From an uncultured Prevotellaceae bacterium (GTDB lineage: Bacteria > Bacteroidota > Bacteroidia > Bacteroidales > Bacteroidaceae), in assembly GCA_902768785.1 (NCBI GenBank), contig CACXMM010000018.1, forward strand, positions 1 to 64,000: 64,000 nucleotides of DNA, in the 5' to 3' direction. Under the pieces are notes generated by a model, which saw nothing but the letters and a program-made list of their open reading frames with translations, was not told the DNA's origin and searched no databases. The position numbers and the translations under genes were made by a program. Within the stretch, counting starts at the first letter, position 1. The number at the start of each line of letters is the position of its first letter. Of the stretch, positions 50,663-60,528 are shown in pieces.

Positions 50663-50713
50663 AGCATAGATATAGGAGTAAATAATAACTATCGTTATAT
50701 AGTAAAAAAGGAA

Positions 50714-51223
50714 ATGGCTTTAATCAAAGAAGTGAACGGTCTGGCTCCGAAATGGGGTAAGAACTGCTATTTTAGTGAGAACGCCACGATTGTGGGCGAA
50801 GTAGTGATGGGTGATGAGTGCTCGGTGTGGTTCAATGCCGTGGTGCGCGGTGATGTGTGCCATATCCATATCGGTGACCGTACGAATGTGCAAGACGGTG
50901 CTGTGCTGCATACTACTTATAAGATCGGACCGCTGCACATCGGTAGCGACGTGACCATCGGCCATAATGCCACTGTTCATGCCTGCACCATTCACGACCA
51001 CTGCCTCATCGGTATGGGCTCAACGTTGCTCGATAACTGCGAGATAGGCGAAGGCTCCATCGTGGCCGCTGGTGCTTTGGTACTTCAAAACACAAAGATT
51101 CCTGCAGGGGAGATCTGGGGCGGTGTTCCCGCCAAATTCATCAAACAGGTACGTCCAGGACAGACCGACAATGCTGCCCACTATGTGGCATACATGGACT
51201 GGTACCGCGATCGCGAAGAATAA
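50714..51223 (+). CDS. Gamma-carbonic-anhydrase-like hexapeptide-repeat protein
   Basis: A 169-residue left-handed beta-helix protein of the gamma-carbonic anhydrase/PaaY/YrdA group. Hexapeptide turns run from NATIVGEVVMGDECSVWFNAVVRGDVCHIHIGDRTNVQDGAVLH to the C-terminus, and the metal-binding His positions are present (VLHTT, IGHNATVHA). It ends with the helical tail typical of the family. Trimeric, cytosolic; whether it is a true carbonic anhydrase cannot be decided. The ATG at 50714 is chosen because upstream residues overlap the promoter. Confidence 0.88.
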   Translation: MALIKEVNGLAPKWGKNCYFSENATIVGEVVMGDECSVWFNAVVRGDVCHIHIGDRTNVQDGAVLHTTYKIGPLHIGSDVTIGHNATVHACTIHDHCLIGMGSTLLDNCEIGEGSIVAAGALVLQNTKIPAGEIWGGVPAKFIKQVRPGQTDNAAHYVAYMDWYRDREE

Positions 51224-51245
51224 GATTTCTTCGCACAAGAAGTGA

Positions 51246-52508
51246 TTACAGCTTGACGGAAGCTAAGACTTTGTCGGTGGCACCGGCCTGATCTTTGACA
51301 AAATGTCCGGCCTGACTGCCGCTTTGTTTCAGGAAGGATTCGTCGGAGGCGAAGCGCTGCATGAGGGCGGCGAATTCGTCGTAGTCTTTGATTTCGAAAC
51401 CGCCGCCGCAGGCCTTCAGTCCCTGCGCCTCCTGGAACTTCTTGTTGTTGGGGCCGAAGATGACGGGCATGTCCCACACGGCTGCCTCCAAAGTGTTGTG
51501 GATACCCACGCCGAAACCACCGCCGATATAGGCCACATTGCCATAGTTGTAGATACTGCTCAACAGTCCGAAGCAATCGATGATGAGCGTGTCAGCCTGT
51601 GCAGCCTCCTCACGGGTGGTCTGGGTAAAGCGGACAATTTTACGGTCGTTGGCTGTTTGCAGCTTCGTGATAATCTGCTGCAAATGGTCTTCGCCGATGA
51701 CATGCGGGGCAATGATGAGTTTCCAGTCGCGACGCTCATTGAAGTAGCGGATGAAGATATCCTCGTCGGGAGGCCATGATGACCCAGCCACAAACACCTT
51801 GATATCTTCTTCGCTCCGTACCTCTGTTCCTTCGTTTCCTCTTACAAAAGCCTCAACGATAGGCAACTGCTTCGCCAGTGATTTGATGGTCATGACGCGG
51901 TCGAAACGGGTATCACCCACAATCTCTGTCTCGGTGATACCAATCTTTGCCAATAGCTGGCGGCTCTCCTCATTCTGCACAAAGAACTTGGTGAAGCATT
52001 TCAGCACATGAGAATAGGCTCGCCCATACCAACGAAAGAAGATCTGGTCAGGACGGAAAATACTGCTCACGCTATAGGTAGGAACACCGCGATGCTTCAG
52101 GATATGCAGATAGTTGTACCAGAACTCGTACTTGATGAAGAATGCCGTCACGGGCTTGATGGTGCGCAGGAAACGACGCGCATTGGTTACCGTGTCGATG
52201 GGCAGGTAGGTAATGATGTCGGCACCCTCGTAGTTCTTCCTCACCTGATAGCCTGAAGGCGAGAAGAAGGTGAGCAGGATCTTGTACTCGGGATGCTGCA
52301 GACGGATACGCTCGATGATGGGACGCCCCTGCTCAAACTCACCAAGAGAGGCAGCATGCACCCAAACATATTTGGCATTGGGATCCACTTTCTGCTTCAA
52401 TGTCTTGAAAGCAGCACGCTGTCCACGCCACATCAACCGCACCTTATGATCGAAGATGGCAGCAATGGCAATGCCGAGCTGGATGACATACATAATTATA
52501 ATGTACAT
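51246..52508 (-). CDS. waaA: 3-deoxy-D-manno-octulosonic acid (Kdo) transferase
   Basis: A 420-residue GT-B glycosyltransferase (GT30) that adds Kdo to lipid A precursor. The N-terminal membrane-anchoring hydrophobic segment (about 4-20) is followed by VWVHAASLGEFEQGRPI, TFFSPSGYQVRKN, YLPIDT, FIKYEFWYNYL and, in the C-terminal domain, VAGSSWPPDEDIFI, IAPHVIGEDHL, DCFGLLSSIYNYGNVAYIGGGFGVGIHNTLEAAVWDMPVIFGPNN, all WaaA signatures. It is separated from gltX upstream by an 8-bp repeat array and lies convergent to the hexapeptide gene with 22 bases between. Confidence 0.95.
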   Translation of the reverse strand: MYIIIMYVIQLGIAIAAIFDHKVRLMWRGQRAAFKTLKQKVDPNAKYVWVHAASLGEFEQGRPIIERIRLQHPEYKILLTFFSPSGYQVRKNYEGADIITYLPIDTVTNARRFLRTIKPVTAFFIKYEFWYNYLHILKHRGVPTYSVSSIFRPDQIFFRWYGRAYSHVLKCFTKFFVQNEESRQLLAKIGITETEIVGDTRFDRVMTIKSLAKQLPIVEAFVRGNEGTEVRSEEDIKVFVAGSSWPPDEDIFIRYFNERRDWKLIIAPHVIGEDHLQQIITKLQTANDRKIVRFTQTTREEAAQADTLIIDCFGLLSSIYNYGNVAYIGGGFGVGIHNTLEAAVWDMPVIFGPNNKKFQEAQGLKACGGGFEIKDYDEFAALMQRFASDESFLKQSGSQAGHFVKDQAGATDKVLASVKL

Positions 52509-52539
52509 ACGCTGGTGTTTAGGGGTTCGGGAGTTAATG

Positions 52540-52627
52540 ATATTTCGTTATATCGTTATATCGTTATATCGTTATGTCGTTATACCGTTATATCGTTATA
52601 CCGTAATTTCGATATTTCGTTATAACG
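52540..52627. repeat. 8-bp tandem repeat TTATATCG (about 11 units)
   Basis: From 52548 to 52627 ten consecutive 8-base units match TTATATCG with 0-2 differences (variants TTATGTCG, TTATACCG, TAATTTCG, ATATTTCG, TTATAACG); a degenerate unit precedes them. It occupies the whole gap between gltX and waaA. Confidence 0.9.
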
Positions 52628-52641
52628 AACGGCACGGATCG

Positions 52642-54159
52642 TCAGCAAAGCACTTCGATGGCGCGACGCAGTCGTCGCAGCGTCTCCTCCTTGCCTAAGA
52701 AAGCAGAGATATCGAACATACCGGGACCCTTTCCGATACCAACGAGTGCCAAACGGAACGCATTCATCACATCGCCTAACTTATAACCCTGCTTCTCTAC
52801 CCATGCCAAGACGACAGGCTCCTGTCCCTCGATGGAGAAATCAGTGATGCCTTCGAGCACATCCGCCAGTTCACCCATCACCTTGGCAGAGTCTTCTTTC
52901 CAACGTTTCTTTACCGTCTTCTCGTCATACTCCGTTGGTGGGATGAAGAAGAACGAGCAGAGGGGCCACAGTTCCTTGACGAAGTTCACACGGTCCTTCA
53001 TCATGTGCACCACCTGTCGCACCCGATCCATTGATTCCTCTACACCATTGCCACCCACAATGGGAGCAAAGAGCTGGGCTATCTCTTCATCACTCTTCTT
53101 CAGGATATACTCATGGTTGAACCAGATTCCTTTCTGGTAATCGAACCTCGCCCCAGCCTTCGAACATTTGGAGATATCAAACTGTTCCACGAGCTCATCC
53201 AAGGTGAACAGTTCCTGTTCTGTACCAGGATTCCATCCCAGCAGTGCCAAGAAATTGATGACTGCCTCAGGGAAATAGCCCTGCTCACGGAAGCCATTAG
53301 ACACCTCACCCGTCTTCGGGTCATGCCACTCCAGCGGGAACACAGGGAATCCCAAGCGGTCACCGTCGCGTTTTGACAGCTTGCCCTTGCCATCGGGTTT
53401 CAACAACAGCGGCAGATGGGCAAACTGCGGCATCGTATCCTCCCAGCCAAAAGCCCGATAGAGCAACACATGCAAGGGAGCACTGGGCAGCCACTCCTCA
53501 CCACGGATCACATGACTGATCTCCATCAGGTGGTCATCCACGATATTAGCCAGATGGTAGGTAGGCAGTTCGTCAGCACTTTTGTAGAGCACTTTGTCAT
53601 CGAGGATATCACTCTTGATCACCACATCGCCGCGAATCAAATCATGCACATGCACATCCTCACCCGGCTCCACCTTGAAACGCACCACATACTGCTTACC
53701 ATCAGCCACCAGTTGCTCCGTCTCCTCAGCAGAGAGAGTCAGTGAGTTACGCATCATGCCACGGGTATGAGCATCGTATTGGAAGTTCTTGATCTCCGCA
53801 CGTTTTGCCTCCAACTCCTCTGGGGTGTCGAAAGCGATATATGCCTTGCCTTCTTCAAGCAGCTGATCCACGTACCTCTTGTAGATGGTACGACGCTCAC
53901 TCTGACGATAGGGACCATAGTTACCACCATAGCTGACACCTTCATCGAATTTGATGCCCAACCAACGGAACGACTCAATGATATATTCTTCGGCTCCAGG
54001 TACGAAACGATTACTGTCAGTATCCTCGATACGGAACACCAAATCTCCATGATGCTGACGAGCGAACAGATAATTATACAAGGCGGTACGTACTCCGCCA
54101 ATATGCAATGCGCCTGTTGGACTGGGCGCAAAACGTACTCTTACTCTTCTTTCTGACAT
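52642..54159 (-). CDS. gltX: Glutamyl-tRNA synthetase
   Basis: A 505-residue class I aminoacyl-tRNA synthetase charging tRNA-Glu. The HIGH motif is ALHIGG in [13 protein letters not shown], the KMSKS motif is KLSKRDGD. The catalytic domain shows [11 protein letters not shown] and [16 protein letters not shown], followed by the anticodon-binding alpha-helical region. The length is normal for the bacterial enzyme. The TAACTTTGC promoter box (54179-54187, minus strand) is divergent from the HD-domain gene promoter only 12 bases away. WaaA downstream may be cotranscribed. Confidence 0.97.
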   Translation of the reverse strand: MSERRVRVRFAPSPTGALHIGGVRTALYNYLFARQHHGDLVFRIEDTDSNRFVPGAEEYIIESFRWLGIKFDEGVSYGGNYGPYRQSERRTIYKRYVDQLLEEGKAYIAFDTPEELEAKRAEIKNFQYDAHTRGMMRNSLTLSAEETEQLVADGKQYVVRFKVEPGEDVHVHDLIRGDVVIKSDILDDKVLYKSADELPTYHLANIVDDHLMEISHVIRGEEWLPSAPLHVLLYRAFGWEDTMPQFAHLPLLLKPDGKGKLSKRDGDRLGFPVFPLEWHDPKTGEVSNGFREQGYFPEAVINFLALLGWNPGTEQELFTLDELVEQFDISKCSKAGARFDYQKGIWFNHEYILKKSDEEIAQLFAPIVGGNGVEESMDRVRQVVHMMKDRVNFVKELWPLCSFFFIPPTEYDEKTVKKRWKEDSAKVMGELADVLEGITDFSIEGQEPVVLAWVEKQGYKLGDVMNAFRLALVGIGKGPGMFDISAFLGKEETLRRLRRAIEVLC

Positions 54160-54178
54160 TTTATATTGGTTTTTGGGT

Positions 54179-54187
54179 GCAAAGTTA
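54179..54187 (-). promoter_or_regulatory. gltX promoter -7 box
   Basis: Minus-strand TAACTTTGC, 19 bases before the gltX start. Confidence 0.7.
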
Positions 54188-54198
54188 GTTATTTTTAT

Positions 54199-54207
54199 TA
54201 CTTTTGC
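54199..54207 (+). promoter_or_regulatory. Promoter -7 box of the 7TM-HD gene
   Basis: TACTTTTGC, back to back with the gltX box. Leader of about 22 bases to the ATG at 54234. Confidence 0.7.
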
Positions 54208-54233
54208 AAAGGAAAGATAAGAAAAAGAACAAA

Positions 54234-56285
54234 ATGAATAAATTCACCAGCCCAGAAAACCGCTATTGGCGCAATCTGCTCACACGATCCACGTTGGTTG
54301 TCGTCTCTGTTGTCATCATCGTGTGGTTCCTCCCCAGGAACAGCGGGCCTCAGTTCCGCTACGATGTGGGAAAGCCATGGATGTACGGTTCGCTCATCGC
54401 CAACTTCGACTTTCCCATCTACAAGACCGATGAGAGCATCAAGGCCGAACAAGACAGTCTTCTCAGCCTCTTCGAACCTTATTATAATTATAAGGTGGAG
54501 GTAGAGAAGAACCAACTGGCACGGTTCTACGAGAAATACAAAGAAGGCATCCCTGGTCTTTCGAAAGATTATGTCACCACCATCATCGACAGACTACACC
54601 GCTTGTATCAGGCAGGTATCATGAACCAGTCTGACTATTCCACGAACTTCAAGGACTCCACCAGCTACGTCAGGGTGGTCAACGGGAAATCAGCCACCAG
54701 TACGCAGATCAACTGCATCTACTCCACCATGGCGGCCTACGAGCAGCTGTTCCAAGACGAGAAGTTAGGAGCACAACGGCAGATCCTCCAGAAATGCAAC
54801 CTGAACGAATATCTCGTACCGAACCTCGTTTATGACAAGGAACGCAGTGAGACGGAGAAAGCAGACATGCTGAGCAGTATTGCGCTTGCCAGTGGCATGG
54901 TGCTTACCGGTCAGAAGATCATCGACCGTGGTGAGATTGTTGACAACCACACTTTCCGTGTGCTGAGCAGTCTTGAGCGTGAGATGGTGCGACGTAGTGC
55001 CAGTAACAGTGAGATCTCCTCAACCATCGCCGGACAAGCACTCTTTGTGAGTATCCTGATGATTCTCTTTACGATGTACATTGCCCTGTTCCGCAAGGAT
55101 TATTTCGACAAGCCACGTAGTCTGATGATGCTCTATTCGCTCATCACCCTCTTCCCGATCCTCGTCTCCCTGATGATGGAACACAATGTGCTGAGCGTGT
55201 ACGTGCTGCCATTTGCCATTGCCCCCATCTTCATCCGCGTGTTCATGGACTCACGAACGGCATTCATCTCACATGTCGTGATGATCCTCATCTGTGCCGC
55301 TGCGGTAAAGTACCAGTATGAGTTCATCATCATCCAGCTGGTCGCTGGTTTGGTGGCTATCTATTCCTTACGTGAACTCTCACAGCGGGCACAGCTGTTC
55401 AAGACGGCCATTCTCGTCACGGCAGGCAGCAGCGCCATCTATTTCGCCCTGCAGCTCATGCAAGACAACAGTATCCTCACCATGGATCACAGCATGTACA
55501 AGCATTTCGTCGCCAACGGTGTGATGCTTCTCTTTGCCTATCCGCTGATGTTAGTGGTGGAGAAGGCATTCGGGTTCATCTCGAACGTCACCCTCATCGA
55601 GCTGTCGAACACCAGCAAGGACCTGCTGCGCAAGATGAGCGAGGTGGCCCCCGGCACCTTCCAGCATTCCATCATGGTGGGTAACTTAGCAGCTGCCATC
55701 TCCGACAAGATCGGCGCAAAGACCCAGCTGGTCAGGACCGGTGCCCTTTACCATGACATTGGAAAGATCCAGAACCCTGCTTTCTTCACAGAGAATCAGG
55801 CAGGCAAGAACCCGCTGAACAAGATGGACAGCAAGTCAGCAGCCCAAGTGATCATCAACCATGTGACAGAAGGACTGAAACTGGCTGACAAATACAACCT
55901 GCCTGCCGTCATCAAGGAGTTCATTAACACCCATCACGGCAAGGGGAAGACCAAGTACTTCTACATTACATACAAAAACGAGCATCCCAAAGAGGAGATC
56001 GATGAGAGCGTCTTCTCCTACAGCGGACCAAACCCCTTCACTCGTGAACAAGCTATCCTGATGATGGCGGATACCGTGGAGGCAGCTTCACGTTCGCTAC
56101 CCGAATATACAGAGGAGAGCATCAGTAACCTGGTGAACAAACTGATTGACGGTCAGGTGAGTGACGGCTATTTCACCGACTGTCCCATCAACTTCCACGA
56201 CATCAGTGTAGCCAAACAAGTACTCATCGACAGACTAAAGACCATCTATCACACCCGCATCAGCTATCCTGAACTGAAAAAATAA
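54234..56285 (+). CDS. 7TM-HD family phosphohydrolase (PgpH-like, predicted c-di-AMP phosphodiesterase)
   Basis: A 683-residue membrane protein. A first membrane helix (about 21-40) leads into an extracytoplasmic 7TMR-HDED region (to about 265), then seven membrane helices (about 270-470), and a cytoplasmic HD domain (about 480-650) with [40 protein letters not shown] (HD), [26 protein letters not shown] and [12 protein letters not shown]. PgpH relatives hydrolyse cyclic di-AMP. No c-di-AMP cyclase gene is in the window. It is monocistronic. Confidence 0.93.
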   Translation: MNKFTSPENRYWRNLLTRSTLVVVSVVIIVWFLPRNSGPQFRYDVGKPWMYGSLIANFDFPIYKTDESIKAEQDSLLSLFEPYYNYKVEVEKNQLARFYEKYKEGIPGLSKDYVTTIIDRLHRLYQAGIMNQSDYSTNFKDSTSYVRVVNGKSATSTQINCIYSTMAAYEQLFQDEKLGAQRQILQKCNLNEYLVPNLVYDKERSETEKADMLSSIALASGMVLTGQKIIDRGEIVDNHTFRVLSSLEREMVRRSASNSEISSTIAGQALFVSILMILFTMYIALFRKDYFDKPRSLMMLYSLITLFPILVSLMMEHNVLSVYVLPFAIAPIFIRVFMDSRTAFISHVVMILICAAAVKYQYEFIIIQLVAGLVAIYSLRELSQRAQLFKTAILVTAGSSAIYFALQLMQDNSILTMDHSMYKHFVANGVMLLFAYPLMLVVEKAFGFISNVTLIELSNTSKDLLRKMSEVAPGTFQHSIMVGNLAAAISDKIGAKTQLVRTGALYHDIGKIQNPAFFTENQAGKNPLNKMDSKSAAQVIINHVTEGLKLADKYNLPAVIKEFINTHHGKGKTKYFYITYKNEHPKEEIDESVFSYSGPNPFTREQAILMMADTVEAASRSLPEYTEESISNLVNKLIDGQVSDGYFTDCPINFHDISVAKQVLIDRLKTIYHTRISYPELKK

Positions 56286-56438
56286 AGACAGAGCGAAGGC
56301 TTGTTGAGCCTGAATGATTGTTTCTAAAGCCACATCAATCTTTGCACATTTCAGCTGTTTTGTGCAGAGATTGGATGTTGTTTATTTAATTAACGTTAAT
56401 AAATGTGCGCGATTGCAGGAAATTCAGAACAATCTAAA

Positions 56439-56447
56439 TAACTTTGC
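56439..56447 (+). promoter_or_regulatory. Promoter -7 box of the FadL-type gene
   Basis: TAACTTTGC; leader of about 22 bases to the ATG at 56474. The remaining gap after the HD gene has no other feature. Confidence 0.7.
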
Positions 56448-56473
56448 AGCCAAGAATTTTAAAAGTATTTAAG

Positions 56474-58006
56474 ATGAATAAATTAAAATTTGTTAGCATC
56501 GTTTTCATGATGACATCTGTCTGCAACCTTTGGGCAGGCGGAATTCTTACAAACACCAATCAGAATGTAGCATTTAACCGTACCATGGCTCGCGATGGAG
56601 CCATTGGAATCGACGGTGTCTATAGCAACCCCGCAGGCGTTGCTTTCCTTGATAACGGCTGGCATCTGTCTTTTAACTGGCAGGTAGCCTTTCAGACCCG
56701 TACCATTCTGACCACGAACCCTGACTTTGCCATGGGTATGAGAAACGACGGGGCAACCACCAAGAAGTTCAAGGGTGAGGCCTTCGCTCCCGTAATCCCA
56801 TCTATCCAGGCTGCCTATAACTGGGGGAAATGGAGTCTGCAAGGAAACTTCGGTGTCACTGGCGGTGGAGGAAAGTGTGAGTTTGATGATGGTATCGGTT
56901 CCTTCGAAAGTGCCGTAGGTGCCATTGCCAATCAGCTGCAACCATTAGGAGCCACCGGCTACGATGTGAACGGATACATGCGTGGTCGTCAGTTCTATTT
57001 CGGCTTCACACTGGGTGCCGCCTACAAGATAACCGACAACCTCTCTGTCTATGGAGGTGCCCGTTTGTTATACGGAACAGCCTCCTATAAAGCGCGCCTC
57101 AGCGATATCATGGTGAATACGGCAGCAGGTGCCGTTCCTTTTGGTACCTTCCTCGACAATGCCAACATGACCGTTGCTGGAGGTATTGCCCAATATGCCA
57201 ATGGCATCAGTCAGATAGAGGCTGGTATCGCTCAATATCAGGCTGCGGGAGCACCTGTTCCCAGTGAGCTCACAGAAAAGCTCTCTGCCGCGACGGCTGC
57301 CAAGGCACAGTTGGAAGGAACCCAGCAGCGTCTGCAGACCTTGGATATCTATCGTGAGGGTGTGAGCTTGATGTCTGACCAAAGCGGTTTAGGTATCTCC
57401 CCTATTATCGGTATCGACTACAAGACCGGCAATTTCAACTTCGCCGCCAAGTATGAGTTCAAGACCCGTATGCGCATGGAGAACAGTTCCACAGTGAAGG
57501 AGGCTCATCAGATTGATGCCGTCAACAAGTTCCAGGATGGCAAAAAAGTTCCTGAGGATCAGCCCGCTCTGCTCACCGCTGGTGTACAGTGGACAGCAGT
57601 GCCCAATGTGCGCATCAACGCCGGCTATCACCTCTTCTTCGACAAGTCAGCTCACTGGTACAACCATGAGGAGAGGAAACTTGACGGTAACACCTGGGAA
57701 ATCAACGGTGGTGCTGAATGGGATGTCACTGACAAGCTCACAGTGAGCGGTGGTATGCAAAAGACCAACTACGGGTTGTCTGATGAATATATGAACGACA
57801 TGTCGTTCGTGGTGAGCAGCTACTCTTTCGGTGTGGGTCTGGCCTACAAGATCAGTAAGAAGATGAAGCTAAACGTGGCCTATTTCCAAACCAACTACGA
57901 CCACTACAAGCAGGATGTGAAACCTGTTGCCACCAACGGTACCACACACAACGACTTCACCCGTACCAACAAGGTGCTTGGTGTAGGATTGGATATCGAC
58001 TTCTAA
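56474..58006 (+). CDS. OmpP1/FadL/TodX family outer membrane transporter
   Basis: A 510-residue outer membrane protein with a signal peptide (about 1-21, NLWAGG) and the family hatch start NQNVAFNRTMARDGAIGIDGVYSNPAGVAFLDNGWHLSFNWQ. About 14 beta strands follow; an Ala/Gln-rich helical insert lies around 225-290 (GIAQYANGISQIEAGIAQYQAAG). The C-terminal strand ends KVLGVGLDIDF with a terminal Phe. Family members carry hydrophobic compounds such as long-chain fatty acids across the outer membrane. Confidence 0.92.
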   Translation: MNKLKFVSIVFMMTSVCNLWAGGILTNTNQNVAFNRTMARDGAIGIDGVYSNPAGVAFLDNGWHLSFNWQVAFQTRTILTTNPDFAMGMRNDGATTKKFKGEAFAPVIPSIQAAYNWGKWSLQGNFGVTGGGGKCEFDDGIGSFESAVGAIANQLQPLGATGYDVNGYMRGRQFYFGFTLGAAYKITDNLSVYGGARLLYGTASYKARLSDIMVNTAAGAVPFGTFLDNANMTVAGGIAQYANGISQIEAGIAQYQAAGAPVPSELTEKLSAATAAKAQLEGTQQRLQTLDIYREGVSLMSDQSGLGISPIIGIDYKTGNFNFAAKYEFKTRMRMENSSTVKEAHQIDAVNKFQDGKKVPEDQPALLTAGVQWTAVPNVRINAGYHLFFDKSAHWYNHEERKLDGNTWEINGGAEWDVTDKLTVSGGMQKTNYGLSDEYMNDMSFVVSSYSFGVGLAYKISKKMKLNVAYFQTNYDHYKQDVKPVATNGTTHNDFTRTNKVLGVGLDIDF

Positions 58007-58019
58007 GTGGAGAATGGAG

Positions 58020-58046
58020 AATGAAGATTTTTACTCTTCATTTTTC
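58020..58046 (+). terminator. Hairpin after the FadL-type gene
   Basis: AATGAAGA / TCTTCATT stem, 7-base loop, followed by TTTC. It lies in the 43-base convergent gap with priA. Confidence 0.7.
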
Positions 58047-58049
58047 ATT

Positions 58050-60338
58050 TTACAATGGATCCACGTCGTAATACACTTGTAACATATTGTAGCGTGAGTC
58101 TTGTGTCATTTGCTCTTGAGCAAAGCGCAGGCACTCACGCACTTTCTTCATGTCTATCCCATTCTCCAGTTTCAATACAAGTTTACGGATATGCATGGAT
58201 TTCACTTTGGCAATAGCAGGTTTATCGGGACCCAACACACGATCACCCAGCCATTGGCGCAGACGACTCCCCATCTCGATGCCTGCCGTATTCGCCACCT
58301 GTTCATAACGGTGCTTCAGGAACACATACACCAGATGATAATAAGGTGGATAACGGAAGGCGAGACGTTCTTCGAGCAGATCGTTGAAGAACCCCGTATA
58401 ATCGTTTCTCACCACTTGCTGGATAACAGGCAACTGCGGACTCTTCGTCTGTAAGATCACCAGTCCGCGCTTTCCTTTCCTACCAGCCCTGCCTGCCACC
58501 TGTGCCATCATCATATAGGCTTGTTCATAAGCACGGAAATCGGGATAGTTCAGCATCGAATCGGCATTGAGGATTCCCACCACCGACACCCTGTCGAAGT
58601 CAAGCCCCTTACTGATCATCTGTGTACCGATGAGGATATGGGTACGTCCCGCAGCAAAGTCATTGATCAGTCGTTCGTAGGCGTTCCTTGTCCTTGTCGT
58701 ATCCAGATCCATCCTTGCCACTCGCGCCTCCGGGAATATCTCCATGATCTGGTCTTCTATCTTCTCCGTGCCGAACCCTCGTCCGGTCAGGTTGGTATTC
58801 CCGCAGTTCGGACAGGCTGCCGGCACCTGATAGGTATAGCCGCAATAATGACAGGTCAGCTGTCCTAAGTTCTTATGATATGTGAGTGAGACATCACAGT
58901 GCTGACAATGGGGAACCCATCCGCACACCTTACATTCGATCATCGGAGCAAAACCACGACGGTTCTGGAACAGGATCACCTGCTCACCAGCCTCCAGGGC
59001 CTTGTGGATACTCGCCAATAAATGGGGAGAGAACGGCCCGTTCATCATTTTCCGCCTTTGCAGGTCACGGATATCCACCACCTGTATCTCTGGTAGCTGG
59101 ATGTCCTGATAGCGTTTGTCCAACGTGACCAGTCCGTATTTTCCTTTCGTCGCATTATAGTAGCTCTCCATCGATGGGGTGGCGGTGCCCAGCAATACTT
59201 TGGGTGACAACGGGGATGACGAGGCGGCGATATGGGCCAGCATGATGGCCGTGCTGCGGGCATGATAACGCGGCATCGGCTCCTGTTGCTTGAACGAATT
59301 CTCGTGCTCCTCATCCACAATCACCAGTCCTAACCGCTGGAAAGGCAGGAACACCGCCGACCGTGCTCCCAGGATCACGTCATAGGGGTTCGCCGACAGC
59401 TGCTTCTTCCAGATCTCCACCCGTTCGGCATCACTGTACTTAGAGTGGTAAATGCCCAACCGGTTGCCGAAGACCCGTTGCAACCGCTCCCGCATCTGAA
59501 CTGTCAGCGCAATCTCCGGCAACAGGTAAAGCACCTGTTCCTTCCGTTCCAATGCCTGTCTGATGAGATGGATATAGATCTCTGTCTTACCGCTGGAAGT
59601 GACGCCATGGAGCAGCACCACATTCCTGCTCAGGAACTGGAACAGGATCTGGTTATAAGCCTCCTGTTGGGCTGCATTCAGTTTCTTGATATTCTCCAGA
59701 TGGGGCTCACCTCCAAAGTTCAGTCGTCCCACCTCTTTCTCATACACCATCAGGAAGCCTTTGTCTGTCAACTGCTTCAGGATGACTGTGGTGCAATGGG
59801 AGTAGTTCATCAGTTCATCGCGTGTCACCTCGGCTACTGATGCCTCCGTCCCGTTCTCCTCGATTTCATCCCAATGTGAAAGTTGTAAGAAATCGATAAA
59901 CACCTTCTGCTGTTTGGTGGCTCGTGCCAACATGTCCAGCGCGACATGCAGGGCACGTTCGTTGCGGAATTTCTCACCCAGCCCCACATAAAGCTCCATC
60001 TTCGGCTTATAACCATCCAGCACCTTCATGCCTTGGGGCAGTGCTGCATTATACACCTCACCAATGGGTGAGAGGTAATAGTCGGCGATCCATTGCCAGA
60101 GACGCAGCTGCAGATCGGTCATCACAGGCTGTTGATCGATCACCTGCAAGATCTCCCGCACGGTGAAGTCAGGCTTTTCCCCATGACATCTCACAGCCAT
60201 GGCCACATACTTCTTGCTCTTGCCCAACGGAACCCATACGCGCACCCCGAGTTTCACCTGCTCCTCCATTCCCTCAGGAACGGCGTAGGTGAAGTATCCC
60301 TCCAAAGGCAAGGGCAATATCACATCGACATATTTCAT
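58050..60338 (-). CDS. priA: Primosomal protein N' (replication restart helicase PriA)
   Basis: A 762-residue superfamily 2 helicase that reloads the replisome at stalled forks. The N-terminal 3'-DNA-binding domain (about 1-105; VDVILPLPLEGYFTYAVP) is followed by a winged helix, the helicase core with Walker A GVTSSGKTEIY, DEEH (VIVDEEHENSFKQQ), TATPSMESY and QVAGRAGRKGK, and a zinc-binding insert with CKVCGW..CQHCDVS and CHYCGY..CPNC. The start at 60338 (MKYVDVILPL) matches the family; the promoter box ends 3 bases before it. Confidence 0.96.
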   Translation of the reverse strand: MKYVDVILPLPLEGYFTYAVPEGMEEQVKLGVRVWVPLGKSKKYVAMAVRCHGEKPDFTVREILQVIDQQPVMTDLQLRLWQWIADYYLSPIGEVYNAALPQGMKVLDGYKPKMELYVGLGEKFRNERALHVALDMLARATKQQKVFIDFLQLSHWDEIEENGTEASVAEVTRDELMNYSHCTTVILKQLTDKGFLMVYEKEVGRLNFGGEPHLENIKKLNAAQQEAYNQILFQFLSRNVVLLHGVTSSGKTEIYIHLIRQALERKEQVLYLLPEIALTVQMRERLQRVFGNRLGIYHSKYSDAERVEIWKKQLSANPYDVILGARSAVFLPFQRLGLVIVDEEHENSFKQQEPMPRYHARSTAIMLAHIAASSSPLSPKVLLGTATPSMESYYNATKGKYGLVTLDKRYQDIQLPEIQVVDIRDLQRRKMMNGPFSPHLLASIHKALEAGEQVILFQNRRGFAPMIECKVCGWVPHCQHCDVSLTYHKNLGQLTCHYCGYTYQVPAACPNCGNTNLTGRGFGTEKIEDQIMEIFPEARVARMDLDTTRTRNAYERLINDFAAGRTHILIGTQMISKGLDFDRVSVVGILNADSMLNYPDFRAYEQAYMMMAQVAGRAGRKGKRGLVILQTKSPQLPVIQQVVRNDYTGFFNDLLEERLAFRYPPYYHLVYVFLKHRYEQVANTAGIEMGSRLRQWLGDRVLGPDKPAIAKVKSMHIRKLVLKLENGIDMKKVRECLRFAQEQMTQDSRYNMLQVYYDVDPL

Positions 60339-60341
60339 GCT

Positions 60342-60350
60342 GCAAAGATA
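60342..60350 (-). promoter_or_regulatory. priA promoter, apparently leaderless
   Basis: Minus-strand TATCTTTGC ends 3 bases before the priA ATG (60336-60338), so transcription should begin at or next to the start codon. Confidence 0.65.
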
Positions 60351-60481
60351 CGACTATTTTTTGAAAGCACCCTATTTCACGTAAATTGTTTGGTGACATG
60401 CCAAATTATTTGTATCCTTAAGTTTCGAATGCAAAAACGCAAAAATCCTCACTTTTTGTTCGTTAATTCAGCGAAAATGTG

Positions 60482-60490
60482 TAATTTTGC
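60482..60490 (+). promoter_or_regulatory. ddh promoter -7 box
   Basis: TAATTTTGC, 38 bases before the ddh ATG. Confidence 0.6.
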
Positions 60491-60528
60491 AACCGTCAAC
60501 AATACAAACCATTTAAAATGTAAGTAAA

